From positions 1 to 6,328 of the forward strand of contig PMWR01000065.1 in assembly GCA_003166055.1 (NCBI GenBank): 6,328 bases of DNA. Reading direction: 5' to 3'. The DNA is from Acidobacteriaceae bacterium. Its GTDB lineage: Bacteria > Acidobacteriota > Terriglobia > Terriglobales > Acidobacteriaceae. Of the stretch, positions 1 to 5,944 are shown one piece after another (positions within the stretch are counted from its first letter, which is position 1; every line of letters begins with the position of its first letter). Made by a program: the position numbers and the translations under genes. The notes below the pieces were generated by a model that made no database searches, was not told the origin of the DNA, and saw only the letters and a program-made list of their open reading frames with translations.

Positions 1-1
1 G

Positions 2-802
2 GATTCGAGCTGGAAGAACTCGACTCATCTCGGAACCGAGTATGCTGCCCTGCTTGTGGAACCGGGGTATCAACCACCGTCAAAGATCGATGCGTTACCG
101 AGTGTGGGAAACGGTGTTGTTGCTGTAGCAACGGCAAAGGGTGCCACCGCCAAACCGCTCACTCCGAAGCTGCTCCACTTTAGCGGCTATGACTGGACGG
201 TCCGTAGTGCGGGAAGTGACCGTGGAGGTGAACCGAATTTCTATGATCCCGAAAATGCCTGGGTCGACGAAAATGGCTATCTGCATCTTCGCATGGCTGT
301 CCGGGATGGCCGTTGGACCTGCGCGGAAGTCATTCTGAACCGCAGCCTCGGATTTGGCTCTTATCGGTTTGTCGTTCAGGATAGTGCTCATCTGGGGGCA
401 TCTCCCGTGGTTGGCATGTACACGCTGGATGATGCGGCGCCGGATGAAACCCGCAAGGAACTGGACATTGAATTGAGCCGTTGGGCCACACCGAACCTTC
501 TGAACGCGCAGTATGTCGTCCAGCCCTACTACGCTCCAGAGAATGTGGCACGCTTTACGGTGCCGGCAGGGGAGGTTACGCATATACTTCGCTGGGAGCC
601 TGGGGTTGCTTCGTTCAAGTCTATCCGCGGCTCCGTAATTACCCCCGAAGCGAAGAGGATCAGCGAGCATGTGTTCACTTCGGGCGTTCCTACCCCGGCG
701 GGGGAGAGAGTTCATATCGACCTTTACGACTTTCACCACTCCAGAAGCACCTTGCAAGGCCCTGCAGAGGTGGTTATTGAGAAGTTTGAATACCTTCCGT
801 GA
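2..802 (+). CDS. Glycoside hydrolase family 16-like protein, 5' end outside window (partial)
   Basis: The frame is open from the first base to a TGA at 800-802, so the gene starts before the window. A GTG at 56 is the first possible start inside it, but no Shine-Dalgarno precedes it and the frame reads sensibly upstream (…GTEYAALLVEPG). Numbered from that GTG, a beta-rich domain runs from about residue 34 to 248. It carries FYDPENAW, a CAEVILNRSLGFGSYRF block and KELDIELSRW, where E135-D137-E139 fit the ExDxE catalytic signature of family 16 (nucleophile, assisting Asp, acid/base). NAQYVVQPYY and a late RWEPG segment look like further conserved strands. Family 16 enzymes cleave or transglycosylate beta-glucans and galactans, and the motif suggests an active site, but the substrate is not readable. 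Secretion cannot be judged because the N-terminus is missing. The 3' end overlaps the kinase gene by 26 bases. It could instead be a non-catalytic lectin-like relative. Confidence 0.72.
   Translation, partial: DSSWKNSTHLGTEYAALLVEPGYQPPSKIDALPSVGNGVVAVATAKGATAKPLTPKLLHFSGYDWTVRSAGSDRGGEPNFYDPENAWVDENGYLHLRMAVRDGRWTCAEVILNRSLGFGSYRFVVQDSAHLGASPVVGMYTLDDAAPDETRKELDIELSRWATPNLLNAQYVVQPYYAPENVARFTVPAGEVTHILRWEPGVASFKSIRGSVITPEAKRISEHVFTSGVPTPAGERVHIDLYDFHHSRSTLQGPAEVVIEKFEYLP
766..770 (+). promoter_or_regulatory. Ribosome binding site AGAGG that sets the kinase start
   Basis: AGAGG lies six bases before a TTG at 777, inside the end of the GH16-like gene. The alternative ATG at 669 would add 36 residues before the signal peptide. 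The TTG at 786 would be 15 bases from the site. The TTG at 777 gives a normal-length signal peptide and is preferred. Confidence 0.55.
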
Positions 803-3800
803 TCGAGGGGTTTCAGGGCGGCTGCTGTGGAGGAGCTTGCTGGCCGGGATTGCGTGTGCTTGCCTGGCGCACGGGGCTTGCGCGTTGGATCCCAGCAGTT
901 CCATGTCGCAATATATCCACGAAACCTGGGGTACCGACCGAGGATTCCTGGGTGAGGCGGTCTATGCCATCTGCCAATCAGAGGACGGGTATCTCTGGAT
1001 AGGAACGGAAAGAGGGTTGGTTCGCTTCGATGGCTTCAGCTTTGTCCTGATTCAGCGGCCCATTCCGGGTTTGCCTTCGAGCGGTCCGGTGCGCGGACTG
1101 GAGTCGGATGAAGAGGGGGGCATGTGGATCCTCCTCGATGGTCCGCATCTGCTCCGCTATCGCGAAGGGAAATTCGAGGATGCCTATGCGCGCTTCGGCC
1201 TGAAAGAGCACGCCTTTACTGCGATTTCAAAAGATAGCGAAGGAGGGCTGCTTCTCGCGGGACTCAGTAGTCGCATTTTTCGTTTTCGCTTTGGAAAGCT
1301 CGAAACAGTCGCCAACGCGTCAGAGTTAAGCGCCACCGCCAACGCAATTACTGCTACTCGCGACGGCAGAATCTGGATGGGATCACGGAACTTTGGACTT
1401 CTTCGCGTCGACGGGGGATCCGTCTCAAGCGTGGCCAAAGAGTTGGTGAACAAGGACATTAATACCCTGCTTGCAGCCAATAATGGCGGGCTATGGATTG
1501 GAACGACCGCCGGCATCGAGTACTGGGACGGGAAAGGACTGGTTAAGTTAGGTCTCCCGCGCTCGATCAATCAATCCCATGTCCTGGCGATGGGCAAGGA
1601 TCACGATTCCAACGTATGGGTGGGGACTGACCACGGACTCGTCCGCATCAACACTTCAGGGGTTGCATCCTTCGACCAGACCGGCCGAAACCAGGGTACC
1701 AAGATTACGGCAGTCTATGAAGATCATGACGGTGCACTTTGGTACGGTGGTCCGCGAGGCATTGAAAGGCTTCGGGACGGGGCGTTCAAAACTTACTCGA
1801 CTAGCGAAGGTCTTCCTCCCGCGAACAACGGTCCGGTCTACGTCGATTCTGAAAGCCGCACCTGGTTTGCTCCTGTCTCCGGTGGACTCTACTGGCTGAG
1901 GGACAATCACGTCGGGCATTTGACAATTGCCGGACTAGATAGAGACGTCGTTTACTCGATCAGCGGTGGGAGCGGAGAAATCTGGATTGGCAGACAGCGC
2001 GGGGGCCTGACTCGCCTTACCAGGAGCGGCAGCTCGTTTGTCGCGAAGACCTATACGCAGGCGGATGGACTGCCCCAAAACAGCATCTGTTCGGTTTTTC
2101 GCAATCGGGATGGAAGCGTCTGGGCGGGAACCCTGAGCGCCGGGGTCAGCCGGCTGAAAGACGGAGTCATTACGAATTATTCCGTGGCCAATGGAATGCC
2201 GGCGAACTCTGTCAACTCAATCCTCGAGGCCAGCGACGGAACCGCTTGGTTCGCCACTCCAAACGGCCTTGCATCCTTCGCCAACGGCCATTGGTCGAAT
2301 CGCACAACTGCTGACGGTCTTCCATCAGCGAATGTAACGATTGTCTTCGAGGATTCGAAACAGGTAATTTGGGCTGCTACTTCCGCAGGTCTTGCATTTG
2401 TTGCCTCCGGCCATGCAGGTGTGCCGCGCACAGTGCCGGAAGCATTGCGCGAGCAGATCTTTGGAATCACGGAAGACAAGGGAGGCTCACTTTGGTTCGC
2501 CACCTCGGATCGCATGAATCGTGTGGATCGCGATCGACTGCGAATGGGCACTCTCGATGACTCGGATTTCCAAAGCTACGGAATTGCAGACGGACTTCGG
2601 GGACTGGAAGGCGTGCGGCGTGACCGCTCAGTGGCAGCGGGCCCGCTCGGCAATGTGTGGGTGTCCCTTAACCGCGGACTTGCAGTGGCTAGTCCACAAC
2701 GCTCTGTCCGGAATTCTGGACCGGTTGCGGTTCGAATCGAATCGACATCGGCTGAGGGAATCCCAGTTGATCTCAAAACATCACCAAAGCTTTCGGCAGG
2801 CAGCAAGAGCATAACCTTCAACTATGCAGCTTCCAACCTGTCTATTCCGGAACGGCTAGAATTTCGTTACAAGCTCGACGGCTCGGGTCAGGACTGGAGT
2901 AGCAATGTCACATCTCGCCAGGTTGTCTACTCTCATCTCGATCCGGGCTTCTATCGTTTTCGCGTGGTAGCTTCGAATGGCGAAGGTCTATGGAATGGAC
3001 CGGAGGCCAGCATTCCATTCGTCATCGAGCCAGCATTCTGGCAAACCTGGTGGTTTCAGATGGCAGGTCTGGTCGCCTTCAGCCTCGCGGTCTTCGGGCT
3101 CTATCGGCTGCGCATTTACCAATTGACGCAGCAATTGAATATCCGTTTCCAGGAACGGCTTGCGGAGCGTACGCGGATCGCGCAGGAACTGCACGACACG
3201 CTGCTGCAAGGTGTCCAAAGTGCTGCATTGCAACTTGATGTGGCAGAAGATCAACTTCCCGATGATTCGCCAACCAAGCCTCTCTTGAGACGGATTTTGC
3301 AGTTGATGACTGACGTTACGGAAGAGGGCAGAAACGCTCTTCGCGGTTTACGTGCGCCGGAGACCGACAATCACAGTCTTGAAATGGCGTTCTCACGTAT
3401 GGGAAAGGAACTCTCTTTTGACGACCGTGTGGCTTTCCGCGTTATCGTGCATAGCAATGTGCGCCCCCTGCGTCCCATGATTCGCAATGAGGTTTACCGC
3501 ATAGGCCGCGAGGCCATTGTGAACGCATTTATGCACGCTAATGCTCATAGCGTCGAGGTGGACGTGGAATATTCGAACGAGCATCTGCGGGTTCTGGTGC
3601 GCGACAACGGCGTAGGGGTTGATCCCCTGGTACTACACTCAGGTCGTGAAGGCCACTGGGGACTACCAGGCATGCGGGATCGCTCCGAGGCTATTGGCGC
3701 CAGTTTCAGACTTCGCAGCCGCCCGGGCGCGGGCACCGAGGTGGAACTCATCGTCCCCAGCGAGATAGCTTTCGAAAGCGCAGCCAATGATCGAAAAATC

Positions 3801-3863
3801 CGCTGGCTTCCCAGTGTGCGCCGGGAGCGGTTGGAATCGCCAGCGGGCAGCCAAAGGAAATGA
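777..3863 (+). CDS. Membrane sensor histidine kinase with two beta-propellers, Y_Y_Y and HisKA_3 domains
   Basis: A 1028-residue hybrid-free sensor kinase. Residues 1-36 form a signal peptide: basic n-region, hydrophobic LLAGIACACLA, and ACA before the likely cleavage. Residues about 45-643 hold 14 Reg_prop blades ('DG.LWIGT..GL.R' type), enough for two seven-bladed propellers. A Y_Y_Y domain follows at about 674-752 (FRYKLDG…W…SHLDPGFYRFRV), then one transmembrane helix at about 758-778. The HisKA_3 dimerisation domain (about 791-860) carries RIAQELHDTLLQG with phospho-acceptor H806. The HATPase (about 902-993) has N-box N916, DNGVG starting at D943, and WGLPGMRDR around 961. The propellers should lie in the periplasm and the kinase in the cytoplasm. 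The architecture resembles Bacteroides glycan sensors, but uses a HisKA_3 (NarX/DesK-type) core and a separate regulator. The TTG start is inferred from the ribosome site and signal peptide. The gene overlaps the GH16-like gene upstream and almost touches its regulator downstream. The ligand is unknown. Confidence 0.93.
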   Translation: MRSLNTFRDRGVSGRLLWRSLLAGIACACLAHGACALDPSSSMSQYIHETWGTDRGFLGEAVYAICQSEDGYLWIGTERGLVRFDGFSFVLIQRPIPGLPSSGPVRGLESDEEGGMWILLDGPHLLRYREGKFEDAYARFGLKEHAFTAISKDSEGGLLLAGLSSRIFRFRFGKLETVANASELSATANAITATRDGRIWMGSRNFGLLRVDGGSVSSVAKELVNKDINTLLAANNGGLWIGTTAGIEYWDGKGLVKLGLPRSINQSHVLAMGKDHDSNVWVGTDHGLVRINTSGVASFDQTGRNQGTKITAVYEDHDGALWYGGPRGIERLRDGAFKTYSTSEGLPPANNGPVYVDSESRTWFAPVSGGLYWLRDNHVGHLTIAGLDRDVVYSISGGSGEIWIGRQRGGLTRLTRSGSSFVAKTYTQADGLPQNSICSVFRNRDGSVWAGTLSAGVSRLKDGVITNYSVANGMPANSVNSILEASDGTAWFATPNGLASFANGHWSNRTTADGLPSANVTIVFEDSKQVIWAATSAGLAFVASGHAGVPRTVPEALREQIFGITEDKGGSLWFATSDRMNRVDRDRLRMGTLDDSDFQSYGIADGLRGLEGVRRDRSVAAGPLGNVWVSLNRGLAVASPQRSVRNSGPVAVRIESTSAEGIPVDLKTSPKLSAGSKSITFNYAASNLSIPERLEFRYKLDGSGQDWSSNVTSRQVVYSHLDPGFYRFRVVASNGEGLWNGPEASIPFVIEPAFWQTWWFQMAGLVAFSLAVFGLYRLRIYQLTQQLNIRFQERLAERTRIAQELHDTLLQGVQSAALQLDVAEDQLPDDSPTKPLLRRILQLMTDVTEEGRNALRGLRAPETDNHSLEMAFSRMGKELSFDDRVAFRVIVHSNVRPLRPMIRNEVYRIGREAIVNAFMHANAHSVEVDVEYSNEHLRVLVRDNGVGVDPLVLHSGREGHWGLPGMRDRSEAIGASFRLRSRPGAGTEVELIVPSEIAFESAANDRKIRWLPSVRRERLESPAGSQRK
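960..2703 (+). repeat. Fourteen propeller (Reg_prop) blade repeats within the kinase
   Basis: The conserved Trp (Leu in blade 3) of each blade falls at kinase residues 74, 117, 159, 200, 240, 281, 322, 363, 403, 449, 491, 532, 573 and 628. The period is about 41 residues, with one longer step of 55 before the last. Blades 1, 5 and 6 are closest to consensus (LWIGT or VWVGT). Blades 2, 3, 8 and 14 are divergent. The repeats are at protein level; the DNA copies are not near-identical. Fourteen blades matches two closed seven-bladed propellers. Confidence 0.85.
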
Positions 3864-3866
3864 GGG
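3862..3866 (+). promoter_or_regulatory. Ribosome binding site GAGGG deciding the response-regulator start
   Basis: GAGGG overlaps the kinase stop codon and sits five bases before the ATG at 3872. The in-frame ATG at 3860, overlapping the kinase stop as ATGA, has AGGA only one base away, which is too close. The 3872 start is therefore preferred. The arrangement implies translational coupling of kinase and regulator. Confidence 0.6.
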
Positions 3867-3871
3867 CAAGG

Positions 3872-4501
3872 ATGGACGTCTCTTCTCCGATTCGAATCTT
3901 CTGCGTTGATGATCACCCGATTATGAGGGAAGGAATTGCGACCATCATAAGGAACGAGCCCGATATGCTGCTGGTTGCCGAAGCCGCGACTGGCCGCGAG
4001 GCTATACAGGGTTACCGGGAGCACCGGCCGGACATCACTCTGATGGACCTCAGGTTGCCCGATATTGGAGGCATTGATGCCATGATCGCCATTCGCACGT
4101 TGGCTGCGGATGCGCGCGTCATCATGCTCACCACTTATGAAGGGGACGTCGAGATCCAGCGCGCACTCCAGGCCGGAGCTCAAGGGTACATGCTCAAGAG
4201 CATGCCCCGGAAACAACTCGTGGAGATGATCCGCAAGGTGCACAGCGGAAAGAAAAGTATTCCGCCGGAGGTTGCGGCTCATCTTGCAGAACATTTCGGC
4301 GATGAATCGCTGAGCAAGCGCGAGATCGAAGTCCTTCAGAAGATCGCCGGCGGAAACCGTAATGGCGACATTGCATCGCTGCTGTTTATCTCTGAAGAGA
4401 CGGTCAAAGCACATATCAAACACATCATGGAGAAGCTTGGGGCAGGTGATCGCACAGAAGCCGTAGCAATTGGAATACGGCGCGGCATCATACAAGTCTA
4501 G
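3872..4501 (+). CDS. NarL/FixJ-family response regulator (receiver + LuxR-type HTH)
   Basis: A 209-residue cytoplasmic transcription regulator of normal length for the family. The receiver domain (about 6-125) has the acidic pair D13-D14 in VDDHP, phospho-acceptor D59 in LMDLRLPD, switch T87 in MLTTYEG and K109 in YMLKS, so all key residues are intact. A LuxR/GerE helix-turn-helix occupies about 147-205 (LSKREIEVLQKIAGG…SEETVKAHIKHIMEKL). It begins eight bases after the HisKA_3 kinase stop, the usual pairing for NarX/NarL-like systems, so it is almost certainly that kinase's partner. An alternative start at 3860 would add MRAR. Its DNA targets are unknown. The nearest candidates are its own operon and the DoxX gene downstream. 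No terminator is evident after it. Confidence 0.95.
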   Translation: MDVSSPIRIFCVDDHPIMREGIATIIRNEPDMLLVAEAATGREAIQGYREHRPDITLMDLRLPDIGGIDAMIAIRTLAADARVIMLTTYEGDVEIQRALQAGAQGYMLKSMPRKQLVEMIRKVHSGKKSIPPEVAAHLAEHFGDESLSKREIEVLQKIAGGNRNGDIASLLFISEETVKAHIKHIMEKLGAGDRTEAVAIGIRRGIIQV

Positions 4502-4592
4502 CTCCCCTTCCATAAGTGCGTTCCCCAGAAGATTTGTAACAAACAATCACTCGATCGGGGGATTAAATCTAAAGCGAAAAAGCCTAGTCTCA

Positions 4593-4615
4593 TCGGCAGT
4601 GCGCTTTCCTGCCGA
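4593..4615 (+). promoter_or_regulatory. Hairpin abutting the ribosome binding site of the DoxX gene
   Basis: TCGGCAG at 4593-4599 pairs perfectly with CTGCCGA at 4609-4615 around a nine-base loop. The last base of the 3' arm is the first A of AGGAGG (4615-4620). In mRNA this seven-pair stem would sit directly against the ribosome site and might modulate translation. Chance occurrence is possible. Confidence 0.4.
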
Positions 4616-4620
4616 GGAGG
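4615..4620 (+). promoter_or_regulatory. Perfect AGGAGG ribosome binding site pointing to a CTG start
   Basis: AGGAGG is followed by six bases (cataag) and then CTG at 4627. No ATG, GTG or TTG lies at a usable distance in any frame that continues. The first conventional start in the frame, TTG at 4690, is 69 bases away and would delete most of the first membrane helix. Confidence 0.65.
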
Positions 4621-4626
4621 CATAAG

Positions 4627-5052
4627 CTGCAAAGGCTATTCTCCAGCTTTCCCGACGGTTGGCCTGGCGTCGGACTCATCCTTCTGCGGTTGGGCGTCAG
4701 TTCGGGCGCAATTATCCAAGGTCTTAGTTTTCCCCTTTCAACTTCCGGAGCCGCATTGGGCAACTGGATTCTGGGATCAATCGCGATCCTGCTAGGGCTC
4801 ATGCTGCTCATTGGCTTCCTGACTCCTGTAGCCGGTATTGCAGCCACAGTAAGTTATGTTGCCGTGGGTGCTTCGTTGTTCCAATCCCTTGACCCTGTCA
4901 AGCACAACAATGCGTTCACAGCTCTGGACTTGTCTTTTATGTCCGCAGCGCAGGTCTTGCTTGGTCCGGGTGCGTTCTCGGTTGACGCGCGTTTGTTCGG
5001 CCGTCGTGAAATTGTTATTCCCCGGGCCGACGTCCACCTCGACGACAATTGA
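4627..5052 (+). CDS. DoxX-like four-helix membrane protein, probable CTG start
   Basis: A 141-residue inner-membrane protein if read from CTG at 4627. The N-terminus QRLFSSFPDGWPGVG leads into helix 1 (about 14-33). Helices 2 and 3 are at about 45-65 and 68-88, and helix 4 at about 96-113. The tail GPGAFSVDARLFGRRE (113-128) is typical of DoxX-family proteins. Some members take part in quinone-linked redox or in membrane detoxification complexes, but most have no proven role, and no function can be read here. A TTG start at 4690 (120 residues) is what a standard gene finder would choose. It lacks a ribosome site and cuts through helix 1, so CTG is preferred. The gene lies 125 bases after the response regulator in the same direction and may be its target or simply downstream of it. 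Confidence 0.82.
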   Translation: MQRLFSSFPDGWPGVGLILLRLGVSSGAIIQGLSFPLSTSGAALGNWILGSIAILLGLMLLIGFLTPVAGIAATVSYVAVGASLFQSLDPVKHNNAFTALDLSFMSAAQVLLGPGAFSVDARLFGRREIVIPRADVHLDDN

Positions 5053-5160
5053 GGGTCGGATTGTGAGTTGGCACATACCACAGTCCCATGCGCTCAGTGG
5101 GTCCGAGAAATCCCTAGATCGGGTTATAGGATCCACACCAATCCCCGGCATTCAAAATGT

Positions 5161-5175
5161 ATCCCATCGCGGGAT
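5161..5175. repeat. Short inverted repeat ATCCC-n5-GGGAT, possible operator
   Basis: Perfect five-base arms surround ATCGC. The repeat lies 85 bases before the GTG of the first small gene and 108 bases after the DoxX stop. TGTAT also flanks both sides as a direct repeat (5158-5162 and 5175-5179). The position suits a transcription-factor site, but the arms are short enough to occur by chance. Confidence 0.25.
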
Positions 5176-5248
5176 GTATTCACCCCAAGCTTCCTTCATA
5201 GTTCCTTAGAAGAGCAGGCAGCACACGAGGCCCCAAAGCTGTCAAGGC

Positions 5249-5255
5249 GGAGGAG
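5249..5255 (+). promoter_or_regulatory. Ribosome binding site GGAGGAG for the GTG-started small gene
   Basis: GGAGGAG stands five bases before GTG at 5261, close to ideal. It is the main evidence that this short ORF is translated and that GTG, not the in-frame ATG at 5318, is the start. Confidence 0.65.
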
Positions 5256-5260
5256 CAACA

Positions 5261-5566
5261 GTGTTCAATCGCGACGACGCTAATTCACTGAACATAGAAG
5301 GCCACGCCGAATGTGAGATGGCGGCATTTCTGAAGGCGACAGCAGAGGTGCTGGGCCCAAGCGGCCGCCTGCGGGCCGCAGACGCTTGGTTCCACGCGAT
5401 GGAATCTCTCAACTGGCCTAATGACAACCACCAGAAGTTTTTCCGCTCCGTATCCATTCGGGCAATCTCAAAGCTCTTGGCAGACTCCAATACCAGCGTG
5501 AGCGATGCGAAGCCGGGGAACAACGAATCAGCCGTCTGGATGCCAGCTTTACAAACCGCGCATTGA
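5261..5566 (+). CDS. Small protein of unknown function (101 aa)
   Basis: Begins with GTG behind a strong ribosome site and ends at TGA 5564-5566. I do not recognise a named family. No signal peptide or membrane segment is visible, so it should be cytoplasmic. The central part (about 13-75) looks largely alpha-helical and folded, with AECEMAAFLKATAEVLGP, AADAWFHAMESLNWP and FFRSVSIRAISKLLAD; three Trp residues are present (43, 52, 93). The last 25 residues are polar and probably disordered. It faces the same way as the DoxX gene 208 bases upstream and the other small gene 80 bases downstream, with which it may form a pair. The reverse-strand ORFs over this region lack comparable ribosome sites and are treated as shadows. 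Confidence 0.65.
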   Translation: MFNRDDANSLNIEGHAECEMAAFLKATAEVLGPSGRLRAADAWFHAMESLNWPNDNHQKFFRSVSIRAISKLLADSNTSVSDAKPGNNESAVWMPALQTAH

Positions 5567-5646
5567 GAACGTCGCGGACGACGATTCGAAACAACATCAA
5601 GGAAGGTAAGCGCTTGCCATGAGCACAATCTGCACGGGAGAGCAAC

Positions 5647-5943
5647 ATGAGCACTCCGCCCCAGGGAGAGCCATTGTGGAGAGCCGGCTCAGTCCCGCCA
5701 ATAAGGCGTGGGGCCGCTGCGGATTTGACAGATCTTCTGCCGGATTTGTTGGTGGACGGCCTGCAAGAAGAATGGCAAGCCCGGCTGCAGGGTTTGCAGG
5801 AATGGATTTGTGAACTGCTCATCAAGAATCAACAGTTGCGGATGGCACTTATGGAGATGAAAGCGAGAGGGCCAGAGGATGACAACGGTCGCAATCCAGG
5901 AAGTAGTCGAAACAACCCGGCCGAATCACTCAGGCTTTCCTGA
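5647..5943 (+). CDS. Small helical/coiled-coil protein of unknown function (98 aa)
   Basis: ATG at 5647 follows GGGAG (5636-5640) at six bases. I recognise no family. The first 25 residues are Pro/Gly/Arg-rich and probably flexible. Residues about 26-73 form one long amphipathic stretch rich in Leu (LTDLLPDLLVDGLQEEW…LQEWICELLIKNQQLRMAL), consistent with a coiled coil or helical hairpin that could mediate dimerisation. The last 25 residues are polar, Asn/Arg/Ser-rich and likely disordered. No signal peptide or clear transmembrane helix is seen. It lies 80 bases after the other small gene and its last 14 bases overlap the end of the convergent TetR-type gene. An overlapping 64-residue ORF from ATG 5619 in another frame has worse spacing and no structure and is not preferred. 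Confidence 0.55.
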   Translation: MSTPPQGEPLWRAGSVPPIRRGAAADLTDLLPDLLVDGLQEEWQARLQGLQEWICELLIKNQQLRMALMEMKARGPEDDNGRNPGSSRNNPAESLRLS

Positions 5944-5944
5944 G
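5929..5944. terminator. Hairpin across the two convergent stop codons, weak bidirectional terminator candidate
   Basis: CTCAGG at 5929-5934 pairs perfectly with CCTGAG at 5939-5944 around CTTT. The 3' arm contains the TGA of the plus-strand small gene and the 5' arm contains the reverse-strand stop (TCA). No T-run follows in either direction, so strong intrinsic termination is doubtful. Confidence 0.3.

Larger units (their letters stand above)
4502..4626 (+). promoter_or_regulatory. 125-base gap before the DoxX gene: leader with palindrome and hairpin
   Basis: The middle part (about 4531-4590) is more A+T-rich than the flanking genes, as expected for a promoter or leader. It contains the perfect palindrome TTTGTAACAAA at 4533-4543, a possible operator half or whole site. 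No convincing -35/-10 pair was found: TTGTAA and the nearest TTAAAT are 23 bases apart. No terminator with a T-run follows the regulator gene. A promoter here is plausible but unproven. Confidence 0.3.
5053..5260. other. 208-base intergenic stretch without a recognisable gene
   Basis: No ORF with a plausible start and ribosome site fits here. The stretch holds an inverted repeat at 5161-5175 and, at its right end, the ribosome site of the next gene. TTGGCA at 5068-5073 resembles a -35 box, but no matching -10 follows at 16-18 bases. TTATAG at 5124-5129 resembles a -10 without a -35. No T-tailed terminator for the DoxX gene was seen. Confidence 0.4.

Noticed and set aside
669..776. ATG at 669 as the kinase start
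   Set aside because: It would place 36 extra residues, including Arg-rich sequence and no hydrophobic segment, before an otherwise normal signal peptide, and increase the overlap to 134 bases. TTG 777 has a well-spaced AGAGG.
95..904. 269-codon reverse-strand ORF opposite the GH16-like gene
   Set aside because: It covers a plus-strand gene with the conserved ExDxE motif. Its own translation shows no family signature and it has no supporting ribosome site that I could find.
3545..4546. 333-codon reverse-strand ORF opposite the response regulator
   Set aside because: It lies antisense to a response regulator whose catalytic residues and helix-turn-helix are all intact. Its translation has no recognisable domain, and its length is explained by codon bias on the other strand.
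5361..5379. GCGGCC/GGCCGC inverted repeat
   Set aside because: It lies inside the coding part of the 101-residue protein, where GC-rich codons easily create such a stem, and has no T-run.
5570..5583. CGTCG-n4-CGACG stem just after the first small gene
   Set aside because: It has only five pairs and no T-tail, so it is too weak to call a terminator.
5619..5813. 64-codon ORF from ATG 5619
   Set aside because: Its ATGAGCAC start is echoed by the ATG at 5647, but its nearest purine-rich site is 12 bases away and its translation is Arg/Gly/Ala-rich without structure. It overlaps the better-supported 98-residue ORF.
5418..5825. 135-codon reverse-strand ORF across both small genes
   Set aside because: It spans the gap between the two small genes and overlaps both. 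It is Ser/Arg/Pro-rich without a family signature, and the plus-strand ORFs have far better ribosome sites. It would deserve a second look only if homologues were found.
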